Of a stretch of 64,000 nt of DNA, positions 43,143 to 52,587 are shown in pieces (the first letter of the stretch is position 1; each line of letters begins with the position of its first letter). Made by a program: the position numbers and the translations under genes. The notes below the pieces were generated by a model. It made no database searches. It was not told the DNA's origin and saw only the letters and a program-made list of their open reading frames with translations. The DNA lies in NCBI RefSeq assembly GCF_001592125.1, contig NZ_BCWI01000004.1, forward strand, positions 57,064-121,063. The letters run 5' to 3'. The stretch comes from Microbacterium hominis NBRC 15708. GTDB lineage: Bacteria; Actinomycetota; Actinomycetes; Actinomycetales; Microbacteriaceae.

Positions 43143-43852
43143 GCACCGTGGTCATCACCGGCGCGGCGCGCGGTCAGGGAGCGGCACACGCCGCCGCCCT
43201 GGCCGAGGCCGGCCACGCGCTGGTGCTGGCCGACCGGATGGACGACGCCGGTCGCGCCGTCGCCCAGACCCTGCGCGACCGCGGCGCCGACGCGCGCTAC
43301 TTCTCCCTCGACGTCGCCGATGAGGGAGGGTGGGCCGTGCTCGCCGCGCAGCTCGCCGAGACCGAAGACCCGCTGGTCGGCCTCGTCAACAACGCGGGCA
43401 TCCTCCGGCACGGGGCGATCGCCGACACCGACGCGGCCACCTGGCTCTTGCACGACCGGGTCAACGCGCTCGGCGCGTTCCTCGGCATCCGCGCCCTCGC
43501 CCCGCTCATGCACACCGGCGGGTCCATCGTGAACGTGTCGTCGACGGCGGCGCTGGTGGGGACCGCGGGCTACGCCGCCTACTCGGCGTCGAAGGCCGCC
43601 GTGCTCGCGTTGACGCGCGTCGCCGCGGTGGAGTACGCGCCGCTGGTGCGCGTCAACGCGATCTGCCCGGGCGGCGTCGACACCCCGATGAACGACGACG
43701 AGCCCGCCGGGGGCAGCTCCTCCGGCGCCCCCCTCGGCCGACGCGCGCGCCCCGACGAGATCTCCCCGCTCGTGCGCTACCTCATCTCCGACTCCTCTTC
43801 TTTCGTCACCGGATCCGTCCTGACGATCGACGGCGGCCTGACGGCCGTCTGA
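43139..43852 (+). CDS. SDR-family oxidoreductase (2)
   Basis: A 237-residue SDR with [21 protein letters not shown], active-site VSSTAALVG and [12 protein letters not shown], and the C-terminal [15 protein letters not shown] typical of classical SDRs. The start overlaps the stop of the first SDR (ATGA). Two SDRs in one operon could carry out successive oxidation steps or act on different stereoisomers; the substrate is unknown. Confidence 0.85.
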   Translation: MSTVVITGAARGQGAAHAAALAEAGHALVLADRMDDAGRAVAQTLRDRGADARYFSLDVADEGGWAVLAAQLAETEDPLVGLVNNAGILRHGAIADTDAATWLLHDRVNALGAFLGIRALAPLMHTGGSIVNVSSTAALVGTAGYAAYSASKAAVLALTRVAAVEYAPLVRVNAICPGGVDTPMNDDEPAGGSSSGAPLGRRARPDEISPLVRYLISDSSSFVTGSVLTIDGGLTAV

Positions 43853-43909
43853 CCCACCCGAATCCACACCCGAAAACCCACTCGAGCACTACCCAGAAAG
43901 CAGGAAGCC

Positions 43910-44782
43910 ATGTCCCGCACCACCCGCGCCCGCGCCGCCACCGCGCTCGTGTCCATCGCCTCCGTCGCCGTGCTGCTCACCGGCTGCGCCGGCTCCGCCG
44001 CCCCCGCGTCCACCGTCGCCTCCGACTGCACCCCCGCGCACGAAGGGCTGACGACCTTCACGCCGGGCACCCTCACAGTGGGCGTGCCGGAGAACCTGCC
44101 CTACACGCAGACCAAGGGCTCCGACGCGTCCGGCCTCGAGATCGACGTCGTGCGCAAGCTCGCCGAGGCCGAGTGCCTCGCCCTGGCGTTCGTGCCGATC
44201 ACCTACGCCAACGGCATCCCGATGATCAGCGAGCAGAAGAAGACCGACATGATCACGGGCGGCTGGTACGTCACGGCGGCCCGCGCCGAGAAGGTCGGCT
44301 TCACCAGCCCCACCTTCTACGACTCCATGGGCATCATCTCCAAGGACGGCATCGACACCGTCACGGGCCTGGAGAGCGTCGGCGCGGTCGGCTCCGGCGC
44401 GGGCTTCTCGTGGGAGGCCGACATGTCCGGCATCCTCGGCGACAAGTTCAAGACCTACCCGGGCACCGCCGAGATGAAGCAGGATCTCCTCAACGGTCGG
44501 ATCCAGGCGGCCCTCGACGGGTACGCCGTCGCGACCGTCGCCTACAAGGACACGGGCTTCGTCGTGAAGCCGGCCCAGGAGGACGACCGCGTGGCCATCA
44601 CCACCGAGCAGCCGATGATCGCGTTCCCCATCGACAAGAACAACACGGCGCTCGCCGACGCGTTCAGCGAGCTGATCGACGGCTTCCGCGCCGACGGCAC
44701 GCTCGCCGAGCTCAACGCGAGCTACGACCTGCCCGACTCCCTCATCGTCCCCGCCGACAAAGCGGCGACCTCCATCCGCTGA
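43910..44782 (+). CDS. Polar amino-acid ABC transporter substrate-binding lipoprotein
   Basis: The 290-residue protein has a signal peptide with lipobox VLLTGC (Cys about 25), so it is a lipoprotein facing outward. The SBP_bac_3 fold is seen in [27 protein letters not shown] and a late [11 protein letters not shown]. It captures a polar amino acid or related compound for the two permeases and ATPase that follow. It lies 57 bp after the SDR pair with AAAGCAGGAAGCC before the ATG. Confidence 0.85.
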   Translation: MSRTTRARAATALVSIASVAVLLTGCAGSAAPASTVASDCTPAHEGLTTFTPGTLTVGVPENLPYTQTKGSDASGLEIDVVRKLAEAECLALAFVPITYANGIPMISEQKKTDMITGGWYVTAARAEKVGFTSPTFYDSMGIISKDGIDTVTGLESVGAVGSGAGFSWEADMSGILGDKFKTYPGTAEMKQDLLNGRIQAALDGYAVATVAYKDTGFVVKPAQEDDRVAITTEQPMIAFPIDKNNTALADAFSELIDGFRADGTLAELNASYDLPDSLIVPADKAATSIR

Positions 44783-44838
44783 GCCGGCCGTGGTGGGGGC
44801 GCCCGGCGCCCCCACCACCTCGAACGTTAGGAACCGCC

Positions 44839-45624
44839 GTGTCCCGACCCCTCATCACGCAGGCCAACGAGCTCGCGATCGCCGGAGTGACGATCGAGAA
44901 CCTGTCGAAGAGCTTCGGCGACCACCTCGTGCTCGACGACATCTCCATGTCGGTCAGCCCGGGCAGCGTCACCGCCCTGATCGGGCCGTCGGGCTCCGGC
45001 AAGAGCACCCTGCTGCGGTGCGTCAACCTCCTCGAGACCCCGGATGCCGGCACCATCACCGTCGGCTCGCAGACGATCACCGCGGGCCGCCGCGTCCCCG
45101 ACCGCGACCTGCTCGCCCTGCGGCGCCAGGTGGGCATGGTGTTCCAGTCCTTCAACCTGTTCCCCCACATGAGCGTGCTGCGCAACGTCGCCTTCCCGCA
45201 GGAGCGCATCCTCGGCCGCTCCCGCGAGGAAGCGGAGCAGCGCGCGCTCACGCTGCTGGACCGCGTCGGCCTCAAGGACAAGGCGCACCAGCATCCGGGT
45301 CGGTGCTCCGGCGGTCAGCAGCAGCGCATCGCGATCGTGCGCGCGCTGGCGCTGAACCCGCGCGCGATGCTGTTCGACGAGCCGACCAGCGCGCTGGACC
45401 CCGAGGTCGGCGTCGAGGTGCTGGCCGTCATGCGCGAGCTCGCCGAGTCGGGCATGACGATGATCGTCGTCACCCACGAGATGCAGTTCGCCCGCGACGT
45501 CGGCGACCACCTGGTGGTCATGGCCGACGGACGCATCATCGAGGAGGGCGTGCCGCACGAGGTGATGGCCGACCCCCGCGAAGAGCGCACACGGCGCTTC
45601 CTCAGCGCCGTGCTGGAGCGCTGA
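44839..45624 (+). CDS. Polar amino-acid ABC transporter ATP-binding protein
   Basis: The 261-residue ATPase uses GTG 44839 (after TTAGGAACCGCC). Walker A is GPSGSGKST, the Q-loop is VFQSFNLF, the signature is CSGGQQQR (Cys replaces the usual Leu), Walker B is [11 protein letters not shown] and the switch His is in VTHEMQFA. It is in the GlnQ/HisP group. It energises import together with the lipoprotein and the two permeases. Confidence 0.9.
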   Translation: MSRPLITQANELAIAGVTIENLSKSFGDHLVLDDISMSVSPGSVTALIGPSGSGKSTLLRCVNLLETPDAGTITVGSQTITAGRRVPDRDLLALRRQVGMVFQSFNLFPHMSVLRNVAFPQERILGRSREEAEQRALTLLDRVGLKDKAHQHPGRCSGGQQQRIAIVRALALNPRAMLFDEPTSALDPEVGVEVLAVMRELAESGMTMIVVTHEMQFARDVGDHLVVMADGRIIEEGVPHEVMADPREERTRRFLSAVLER

Positions 45625-45625
45625 C

Positions 45626-46288
45626 ATGGGTGGCGTCGACATCTCGGCGGCGATGCTCCTCGTCCTCGCCGGCCTCCCCATGACCCTGCTGGTGACGGCG
45701 CTCGCCTACGCGGTGGGGGTCGTGCTCGGCATCCCCCTCATGCTCGGCCTGCGCTCGCGCATCCTGCCGCTGCGACTCGCGCTGCGACTGGTCGTGGACA
45801 TCGTGCGCGGCGTGCCCCCGATCGTGTGGCTGTTCCTCATCTACTTCGGCGTGCAGGTGGGCACGATCCGCTTCGACTCGCTGTCCGCGGCGGTCACGGG
45901 GCTCGGCCTCATCTCCAGCGCCTACCTCGCCGAGATCTACCGCGGCGCGTTCGCCACCGTGGCCCGCGGCCAGGGTGAGGCGGCCGCCGCCCTCGGACTC
46001 GGACGCGTCACGACCTTCGTCCGCGTGCTGGCGCCCCAGGCGTTCCGCACCGCCCTGCCGTCGATGGCGACCTTCCTGCTGTCGCTGCTCAAGGACTCGT
46101 CCATCGCCTCGACGATCGGCGTCGCCGACATGGTCTTCCAGGCCACGATGTTCGCCCGGCAGAACCCGGCCGTCGCCGGCATCGTCCCCTTCTTCCTCGC
46201 CGCCGCCGTGTACCTCGTCGTGTCGATCCCGATCGCGGTCACCGCACGCCGGCTCGACACCCGCCTGCGCAAGGAGGCCGTCGCATGA
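45626..46288 (+). CDS. ABC transporter permease, HisM/GlnP type (1)
   Basis: A 220-residue protein with five hydrophobic helices and the EAA-like cytoplasmic loop GEAAAALGLGRVTTFVRVL-APQ (about 113-134), the contact site for the ATPase. It starts 1 bp after the ATPase stop and overlaps the second permease by 4 nt. It forms a heterodimeric channel with it. Confidence 0.85.
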   Translation: MGGVDISAAMLLVLAGLPMTLLVTALAYAVGVVLGIPLMLGLRSRILPLRLALRLVVDIVRGVPPIVWLFLIYFGVQVGTIRFDSLSAAVTGLGLISSAYLAEIYRGAFATVARGQGEAAAALGLGRVTTFVRVLAPQAFRTALPSMATFLLSLLKDSSIASTIGVADMVFQATMFARQNPAVAGIVPFFLAAAVYLVVSIPIAVTARRLDTRLRKEAVA

Positions 46289-46932
46289 TCGACCTCGCCG
46301 TCTACCTGCCCCGGCTCGGACAGGGGCTCGTCGTCAGCCTGCAGCTGACCGCCCTCTCCGTCGTGCTCGGCTACCTCATCGGGCTGCTGTTCGCCCTCGG
46401 GGTGTCCGCTCAGCGCGGCTGGGTGCGCTGGCCGTGCCTCGTGCTCGTGGAGGTCGGCCGCGGCATCCCCGCGCTCGTCGTGCTCTACATCGTCTACTTC
46501 GGCCTTCCCGCCCTCGGCGTGCTGTTCGAGAACTTCTGGGCCGCGGTGATCGGTCTCACCTTCACCGCCGCGGCGTACTCGTCCGAAATGATCCGCTCCG
46601 GCATCCAGTCGGTGCCGACCGGTCAGCGCGAGGCGTCGGCGGCCCTCGGACTGTCGCGGACGACCACGTTCGTGCGCGTCGTGCTGCCGCAGGGGATGCG
46701 CGCCTCGATCCCGGCCCTCATGGGTCTGGCGATCATGTCGTTCCAGGGCACCTCGCTGGCGTACTCCATCTCGGTCAACGAGCTGATGAGCCAGGCGTAC
46801 CAGGTCAGCACGATCACGTTCCAGTACCTGTGGGTCTACGCGCTGACCGGGCTGATCTACGCGGCCATCGCCGTCCCGGCGACCTGGCTGTCGGTCTGGG
46901 TCGAGCGTCGGCTCAACCGGGGGTACGCATGA
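46285..46932 (+). CDS. ABC transporter permease, HisM/GlnP type (2)
   Basis: A 215-residue permease with YIVYFGLPALG and the loop REASAALGLSRTTTFVRVVL (about 113-132). It overlaps both the upstream permease and the racemase-like gene by 4 nt, so the whole block from the ATPase onward is translated as one coupled unit. Confidence 0.85.
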   Translation: MIDLAVYLPRLGQGLVVSLQLTALSVVLGYLIGLLFALGVSAQRGWVRWPCLVLVEVGRGIPALVVLYIVYFGLPALGVLFENFWAAVIGLTFTAAAYSSEMIRSGIQSVPTGQREASAALGLSRTTTFVRVVLPQGMRASIPALMGLAIMSFQGTSLAYSISVNELMSQAYQVSTITFQYLWVYALTGLIYAAIAVPATWLSVWVERRLNRGYA

Positions 46933-47762
46933 GATCCGTCGTCTGGCTCGAGGCCACCGTGGGCGATCCGGCCCTGGGCGGGCTGTGGGACTTCCTCGGC
47001 GAACGGATCGCACGGCTCGCCGCGGGGCGGGTGCGCACGCGCCTCGTCCACGCGGGCGCCGACGCCGGCGGCATCCGCACCCCCGCCAACCGTCTGCTCA
47101 GCGACGCCGTCCTGCTCGCCCGCGCCGCCACACTGGAAGAGGCGGGCGACGCGGACGCGTTCGTCATCGGATGCTGGGGTGCGCCGACCGCGGTCGTCCG
47201 CGCCGCCGTCACGGTCCCCGTCACCGGCCTGGCCGAGGCGAGCGTGCGCGCGATGGGCTCGCTCGCCCGCCGCGCCGCGGTCGTCACCGTCGCCGACAGC
47301 CTCGTCCCGGTCTTCGCGGACGAGATCCGCGGGCTGGGAGGTGCGGGAGTCTTCGCCGCGCCGCCCGTGCGGGCCTACCGGCCCGAGTCCACGCACCTCG
47401 ACGTGCTGCGCGCCGTCGACGATCCGACCGACCTCATCGAGCGCTTCGACGCGTCCGCCCGGGTCGCCGTCGACGAGGGCGCCGATGCGGTCGTCGTCGG
47501 ATGCGGCTACCTCGGGGCGATCTTCGACGCGCACGGCTACCGCGCCGTCAGCACCGCGGCCGACGTGCCGGTGATCGACCCGAACCGGCTCGCGCTCGAA
47601 CACGTCCTGCAGCTCTGCCACCTCGCCGACGCCGGCATCCGTCCCACCGATCGCGGCTACCCGTCCGCGGCCGGCGCCCGACGCGCGGCGCTGCTCCACA
47701 CGTCCCGGCGGCTGGTCCCCGACGCCGCGGCATCCACCTCCCAGGAAGGAACCCCCGCATGA
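46929..47762 (+). CDS. Asp/Glu/hydantoin racemase-like protein
   Basis: The 277-residue protein has two Cys in matching positions of the Asp/Glu racemase fold, VIGCWGAPT (about 80) and VVGCGYLGA (about 190), each followed by Gly, with an N-terminal NVLEP-like edge (LEATVGDP) as in hydantoin racemases and maleate isomerases. By family it racemises or isomerises an amino-acid-like substrate without a cofactor. It sits between an amino-acid importer and a flavin monooxygenase, suggesting a chiral nitrogen-containing substrate. Confidence 0.75.
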   Translation: MRSVVWLEATVGDPALGGLWDFLGERIARLAAGRVRTRLVHAGADAGGIRTPANRLLSDAVLLARAATLEEAGDADAFVIGCWGAPTAVVRAAVTVPVTGLAEASVRAMGSLARRAAVVTVADSLVPVFADEIRGLGGAGVFAAPPVRAYRPESTHLDVLRAVDDPTDLIERFDASARVAVDEGADAVVVGCGYLGAIFDAHGYRAVSTAADVPVIDPNRLALEHVLQLCHLADAGIRPTDRGYPSAAGARRAALLHTSRRLVPDAAASTSQEGTPA

Positions 47763-49054
47763 CCCGCTACTGCGTGATCGGAGCCGGCGCGGCCGGCATG
47801 TCCGCCGTCGTCCAGCTCACCCGTGCCGGCTACCAGGTCGACTGCTTCGAGAAGTCCGACCGGGTCGGCGGCCACTGGAACACCGACTACGACGCCCTGC
47901 ACCTCATCACCTCGCGCGACATGACCGGCTTCGAGGGCTTCCCCATGCCGGCGGAGTACCCGCACTTCCCGCGGCGCGACCAGGTGCGCGACTACCTCGC
48001 CGCGTACGCGCAGGAGCACGGTCTGTTCGAGAAGGTCGTCTTCGGCGTCGAGGTCGTCGCGGTCGTGCCGCGCGCGACGGAGGGGCCGGTCGGGTCGGCC
48101 GGCTGGACCGTCACCCTGTCGACCGGGGAGTCCCGCGACTACGACGGCGTGTTCGTCGCCAACGGCCACCTGTGGGATCAGAAGGTCCCGGCGGTCGGTC
48201 GTGACTTCACCGGCACCCAGGTGCACTCCGGCTCGTACCGCAACACGTCCGACATCACGGGGCGCCGGGTGCTGGTCGTCGGCGCGGGCAACTCGGGCTG
48301 CGACCTCGCGGTCGACGCGGCGCAGCACCGCTTCGAGGTCGACATCGTGATGCGCGAGGGCATGTTCTTCCAGCCGAAGTCGTACTTCGGCGTGCCCCGC
48401 CAGGAGATCCCGTGGATGGGGCAGTTCTCGCCCGAGGAGCAGGACTTCATCGCCCGCATGCTCGCCAAGGTCTCGATCGGCGAGGCGAAGGACTACCCGG
48501 GCATGCCGGCTCCCGCCGCCGCGACCCTCGCCGAGGGGCGCGCGGTCGTCAACGACCTGCTGCTGTACTGGGTGCAGCACGGCCGGGTGCACATCCGTCC
48601 CGGCATCGACCGCATCGAGGGCACGACGGTGCACTTCGCCGACGGCACCGCGGGGGAGTACGACACCATCCTCTGGGCGACGGGCTTCCACGTCTCGCTG
48701 CCGTTCCTGGACGAGGCGCTGATCGAGCGCCGCTCGTCGGTGCCGCTGCGGTTCGCGGGGGGCATCGTGCCCGCGGGGCTCGAGAAGCTGTACTTCATCG
48801 GGCTGACGGCGCCGCGGGGTCCGCAGCTGCCGATCTACGGCGAGCAGACGAAGATCGCCCTCCGGATGCTGCAGCTGCACGAGACCGCGCCCGGCGGCTT
48901 CGCGCCCATCGCGGAGTACCTCTCCCGGCTGCAGGAGCCCGACGACCGGATCGACATCGTGCGCGTCACCTGGCTCGCGCAGCTGGCCGACACCGAGCGG
49001 CTGCTCGAGGCGTTCGCCTTGTCGCGGCAGGAGGAGCTCAGCGCCGCCGGGTGA
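47759..49054 (+). CDS. Flavin-containing monooxygenase
   Basis: A 431-residue class B flavoprotein. The FAD motif is VIGAGAAGMSAV at the N-terminus and the NADPH motif is VVGAGNSGCDLAVDA in mid-protein; the FMO/BVMO-like segment FxGxxxHxxxY/F is present in altered form as FTGTQVHSGSY. ATGFHVSLPF follows near residue 305. It inserts oxygen into a nitrogen, sulfur or ketone substrate using NADPH. It is the last gene of the operon, coupled by 4 nt to the racemase-like gene, and ends at a REP-like repeat. Confidence 0.85.
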   Translation: MTRYCVIGAGAAGMSAVVQLTRAGYQVDCFEKSDRVGGHWNTDYDALHLITSRDMTGFEGFPMPAEYPHFPRRDQVRDYLAAYAQEHGLFEKVVFGVEVVAVVPRATEGPVGSAGWTVTLSTGESRDYDGVFVANGHLWDQKVPAVGRDFTGTQVHSGSYRNTSDITGRRVLVVGAGNSGCDLAVDAAQHRFEVDIVMREGMFFQPKSYFGVPRQEIPWMGQFSPEEQDFIARMLAKVSIGEAKDYPGMPAPAAATLAEGRAVVNDLLLYWVQHGRVHIRPGIDRIEGTTVHFADGTAGEYDTILWATGFHVSLPFLDEALIERRSSVPLRFAGGIVPAGLEKLYFIGLTAPRGPQLPIYGEQTKIALRMLQLHETAPGGFAPIAEYLSRLQEPDDRIDIVRVTWLAQLADTERLLEAFALSRQEELSAAG

Positions 49055-49057
49055 GGG

Positions 49058-49180
49058 CGTTTCGACTCGCGGCTGCGCCGCTCGCTCAACGACCGGGTGG
49101 GCTGCGCCGCTCGCTCAACGACCGGGGGTGCGGCGGCGCCGCTCGCCCCGGTCGTTGAGCGAGCGCAGCGAGTCGAAACG
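49058..49180. repeat. REP-like inverted repeat, copy 2 (compound)
   Basis: GCGTTTCGACTCGC plus two tandem GCTCGCTCAACGACCGG units, then the inverse CCGGTCGTTGAGCGAGCG and AGTCGAAACGCG. It fills the space between the convergent monooxygenase and aldo/keto reductase genes, where it can act as a bidirectional terminator. Confidence 0.85.
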
Positions 49181-49185
49181 CGGTG

Positions 49186-50076
49186 TCAGAGCTCGAGTCC
49201 CACCGCGGCGGAGCAGCGTGCGAGCTCGTCCGCATCGAGCACGAGGTCGGCTGCGCGCGCCGAGTCGATGATGGATGCCGCGCGTCGCGCCCCCGGAATC
49301 GGCACCACGACGGGGCTCAGCGACAGCTCCCACGCGAGCACCACCTGCTGAGGACTGACGCCGTGGGCCTCGCCGATCTCCCGGAAGACGCCGAACCGCT
49401 CGCCCACCGAACGCCCGCCCCCGCCGGTGCCGCCGAGCGGGCTCCACGGCAGGAAGGCGATGCCGTGCGCGTCGCAGTACCGCAGCTCGTCGAAGCTGCC
49501 CGGATGCCGCGGCGAGAACTCGTTCTGCACGCTGGTCAGGTTGCCCTCGCCGAGAACCTCCCGGGCGATCGCGATCTCCTCGACGCTCGCGTTGGAGATG
49601 CCGATCGCGCGGACGAGTCCCTCGTCCTGCAGTGCCTTCAGGTTCTGCATGATCTCGCCGTAGACCATCCAGCGGTCGGGGCGGTGGTACTGGTAGAGGT
49701 CGATGACGTCGACCCCGAGGTTGTCCAGGGAGCGCTGCACCGCCGAGCGCAGGTAGGCGAGCGAGCCGTCGCGGCCGAAGTCCTTCTCGGCCGTGCGCGT
49801 GATGCCGCCCTTCGTGCCGACGAGGATGCCGCTCGTGTCGCCGTCCCACGAGGCGAGCGCATCGCGGACGATGCGCTCGTTGTGGCCCATCTGATCCCAG
49901 GACGGCGCGTAGATGTCGGCCGTGTCGATGAAGGTGACCCCGGCATCCAGTGCCGCGTGCACCGTCGCCACGGCGTCGCCCCGATCGGGCAGGACGTTGT
50001 CGTTGTTCATGGAGACGGGCATGGCGCCCAGCCCGATGGCGGAGACGGTGAACGGTCCGATCGTGCGCTGCTGCAT
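49186..50076 (-). CDS. Aldo/keto reductase
   Basis: The 296-residue (alpha/beta)8 AKR has the catalytic set: Asp in DTADIYAP, Tyr in the same loop, Lys in VGTKGGI and His in LYQYHRPD; GISNASVEEI follows. NADPH is the expected donor for reduction of an aldehyde or ketone. ATG 50076 starts MQQRTIGPFTVSAIGLG. It is separated from the paa genes by 65 bp and may be in the same transcript, but there is no coupling. Confidence 0.85.
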   Translation of the reverse strand: MQQRTIGPFTVSAIGLGAMPVSMNNDNVLPDRGDAVATVHAALDAGVTFIDTADIYAPSWDQMGHNERIVRDALASWDGDTSGILVGTKGGITRTAEKDFGRDGSLAYLRSAVQRSLDNLGVDVIDLYQYHRPDRWMVYGEIMQNLKALQDEGLVRAIGISNASVEEIAIAREVLGEGNLTSVQNEFSPRHPGSFDELRYCDAHGIAFLPWSPLGGTGGGGRSVGERFGVFREIGEAHGVSPQQVVLAWELSLSPVVVPIPGARRAASIIDSARAADLVLDADELARCSAAVGLEL

Positions 50077-50141
50077 GGGGTCCTCCCGGTGGGGTCCGAA
50101 GACGTGCGCTCCACACTCTGCCGCACGTCGCCGACACCGGC

Positions 50142-50939
50142 TCACCGTCCGCGGAACACGGGTGCGCGCCGCTGCTGGAACGCGGCGAAGCCCTCGCGGT
50201 AGTCCTCGGTCGTCGACAGGGTCGTTTGCACGCTGCTCTCGGCGTCGAGCGCATCCCAGAAGCCGAGCCGCTCGGTGCGCAGCCGCCACAGGAGCCGCTT
50301 GCTCGCGACGAAGGCGGCGGTGGGGCCGGATGCCGCGGCGATCGCCGCCTCGCGGGTGCGAGCGGTCAGCTCGTCCAGAGGCATCGACCGCGAGAAGAGA
50401 CCGCCCGCGACCGCCTCGGCGCCGCTGAGGAGGCGGCCGGTGTAGACGAGGTCGAGGGTGCGGTGCGCCCCCAGCCGTTCGAGGAAGAACGCGTGGCCCC
50501 CCGAGTCCAGCGCCGCACCGAGCGCGCCGAAGGGCGACCCGATCTTGGCGTCGTCGGCCACGTACACGACGTCCGTGGCGATCAGCAGGCCGAGGCCCAC
50601 GCCGAGGCAGGCGCCCTGGGCCGCCGCGAAGGTGGGCGCCGGGAAGTCCGCGATCCGTCGCAGCAGGGGCGCCAGCAGGCCGTCGAGGTAGCCCGGCACG
50701 TCGTCGGTGCGCGGATCGACGCGGGAGATGTCCCGGCCCGCGCAGAAGGCCCGGCCCTCGCCCTGCAGCAGCACGGCGCGGGCGCCGTCCGCCTCCGCCC
50801 TCCGGTACGCGGCGTCGAGGGCGCGCAGCGCCTCCTCGTCGACGGCGTTGCGGACCGCCGCGTTGCGGAGCGTGATCGTCGCCAGATCGGCGGTGTCTCC
50901 GGCATCCGTCTCGATGCGCTCGAACGCGTACTCGATCAC
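50142..50939 (-). CDS. paaG: Enoyl-CoA hydratase/isomerase, PaaG-like
   Basis: A 265-residue crotonase-fold protein with AFCAGRDISRVD (oxyanion-hole loop), GACLGVGLGLLIATD and ALDSGGHAFF, matching the DSGG of PaaG. PaaG isomerises the ring epoxide of 1,2-epoxyphenylacetyl-CoA to the oxepin and also shifts double bonds. It lies 9 bp after paaE on the same strand, so it is the last gene of the paaABCDE unit. Another enoyl-CoA hydratase (58106-58873) would be PaaF. The assignment between F and G rests on motifs and position. Confidence 0.7.
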   Translation of the reverse strand: MIEYAFERIETDAGDTADLATITLRNAAVRNAVDEEALRALDAAYRRAEADGARAVLLQGEGRAFCAGRDISRVDPRTDDVPGYLDGLLAPLLRRIADFPAPTFAAAQGACLGVGLGLLIATDVVYVADDAKIGSPFGALGAALDSGGHAFFLERLGAHRTLDLVYTGRLLSGAEAVAGGLFSRSMPLDELTARTREAAIAAASGPTAAFVASKRLLWRLRTERLGFWDALDAESSVQTTLSTTEDYREGFAAFQQRRAPVFRGR

Positions 50940-50948
50940 GGCTTCCCC

Positions 50949-52076
50949 TCACACGTCGTAGTCGACGACGACGCGTGCGGTCGTCGGGTGGGACTGGCAG
51001 GTGAGCACGTAGCCGCGCTCGATCTCCTCGGGCTCCAGCGCATAGTTCTCGCTCATCTGCACGGAACCCGAGACGAGGCGTGCACGGCAGGTGCCGCAGA
51101 CCCCGCCCGCGCACGCGAAGGGCACGTCGGGGCGCACCCGCAGCGCGGCCGTCAGGATGCTCTCGTGCGCGTCGACCGGGCTGTCGACGCGCGTCGAGGT
51201 GCCGTCCAGCGTGAGGTCGATGCGGTGCACCCGCTCGTCGGGCCGCGCAGCGCGCGGTCGCCCGCCCGCCGTGCCGGGTGCCGTGGCGGGCGCCGGGGCC
51301 TCCCCGGTCGTGAAGAGCTCGAAGTGCACGCGATCCGCGTCGACGCCCAGATCGGCGAGCACGTCGCGGCAGAGCTGCACGAGCGCGAACGGGCCGCAGA
51401 GGAACCACTCGTCGACCGTCTCGGGGCGGATGAGCGCGGTGAGGATGAGCCGCAGCCGCTCCTCGTCGATGCGTCCGGACAGCACCGGGGCGGCGCGCTG
51501 TTCGCGCGAGAGCACGTGGTGCACGGCGATGCGCGCGGGATAGCGGTCCTTGAGGTCGGCCAGCTCGTCGACGAACATCACGTCCGTCGACGAGCGGTTG
51601 GTGTACACGAGCGTGAACCGCGACGTCGTCGAGGCGCTCAGCACGGATGCCGCGAGGGACATGATCGGTGTGATCCCCGAGCCCGCCGCGATGCCGACCA
51701 CGTGGCCGGCGGCGGCATCGGCCCGCGCCGACACGAACGTGCCCTGCGGGCTCATCACGTCGATCTCGTCGCCCGGCCGCAGCGCCGTGTGCGCCCACGT
51801 CGAGAAGCGCCCACCGGGATCGCGCTTGATGCCCACGGCGATGGCGCCGCGCACCGGCGGCCGGCAGATCGAGTACGAGCGCCGCACCTCGACGCCGTCG
51901 ATCACGGTGCGCAGCGCCACGTACTGCCCGGGGGCGTAGTCGAACGCGTCGGCGAGCTCGTCGGGCACCGCGAACGTGACCTCCACGGCATCCGCCGTCA
52001 GCGCGCGCACGTCCGCCACCCGCAGACGGTGGAAGCGGGCGCGGCGGCGGGCGGGCGCGGCGGTGTCGGTGCGCAC
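50949..52076 (-). CDS. paaE: Phenylacetyl-CoA epoxidase reductase PaaE
   Basis: A 375-residue electron-transfer protein using GTG 52076 (after GAGGGGGATCCGACC). It has a FAD-binding domain (RRSYSICRPP), NAD-binding domain (GIAAGSGITPIMS) and a C-terminal plant-type [2Fe-2S] ferredoxin domain with CAGGVCGTC and a final Cys in VLTCQS. It passes electrons from NADPH to the PaaA di-iron centre. The A-B-C-D-E gene order of the epoxidase is conserved. Confidence 0.9.
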   Translation of the reverse strand: MRTDTAAPARRRARFHRLRVADVRALTADAVEVTFAVPDELADAFDYAPGQYVALRTVIDGVEVRRSYSICRPPVRGAIAVGIKRDPGGRFSTWAHTALRPGDEIDVMSPQGTFVSARADAAAGHVVGIAAGSGITPIMSLAASVLSASTTSRFTLVYTNRSSTDVMFVDELADLKDRYPARIAVHHVLSREQRAAPVLSGRIDEERLRLILTALIRPETVDEWFLCGPFALVQLCRDVLADLGVDADRVHFELFTTGEAPAPATAPGTAGGRPRAARPDERVHRIDLTLDGTSTRVDSPVDAHESILTAALRVRPDVPFACAGGVCGTCRARLVSGSVQMSENYALEPEEIERGYVLTCQSHPTTARVVVDYDV

Positions 52077-52089
52077 GGTCGGATCCCCC

Positions 52090-52587
52090 TCAGAGCGCCT
52101 TGACATGGTCGAAGGGTTCCCGGCAGGCGCGGCAGGAGAACAGCGCCGTGCACGAGGTCGCACCGAACCGCGACACCTCCTGCGTGTCGAGGGAGCCGCA
52201 GCGCGGGCAGCGCACCGCGAGGCGCACGCGGACGGGGCCGCCCGACCGCGCGAGGGAGGCCCGTCCGGAGGGCGGTGCGATGCCCGCGGCGACGAGCTTG
52301 CGCCGCGCGGCATCGCTCATCCAGTCGGTCGTCCACGCGGGCGACAGCACGGTCTCGACGCTCACCCGGTCGAATCCCGCGTGCGCGAGCGCCCGCACGA
52401 TGTCGTCGCGGATCGCGTCCATCGCCGGACAGCCCGAGTAGGTGGGCGTGATCGTCACGACGACCCCGCGTTCGTCGACGCGGACGTCCCGGAGCACGCC
52501 GAGGTCGTCGATGGTGAGCACGGGCATCTCCGGGTCGCAGACGGCGGCGACCGCGGCGCGCGCCGTCTCGACCGCCGCCGCGGTCAC
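52090..52587 (-). CDS. paaD: Phenylacetyl-CoA epoxidase assembly protein PaaD
   Basis: The 165-residue protein has an N-terminal DUF59/MIP18 domain (VCDPEMPVLTIDDLG, TPTYSGCPAMD) and a C-terminal zinc ribbon (CPRCGS and CRACREPF). It is required for maturation of the epoxidase, probably by iron delivery. GTG 52587 overlaps the PaaC stop (GTGA), which fixes the start. Confidence 0.9.
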   Translation of the reverse strand: MTAAAVETARAAVAAVCDPEMPVLTIDDLGVLRDVRVDERGVVVTITPTYSGCPAMDAIRDDIVRALAHAGFDRVSVETVLSPAWTTDWMSDAARRKLVAAGIAPPSGRASLARSGGPVRVRLAVRCPRCGSLDTQEVSRFGATSCTALFSCRACREPFDHVKAL

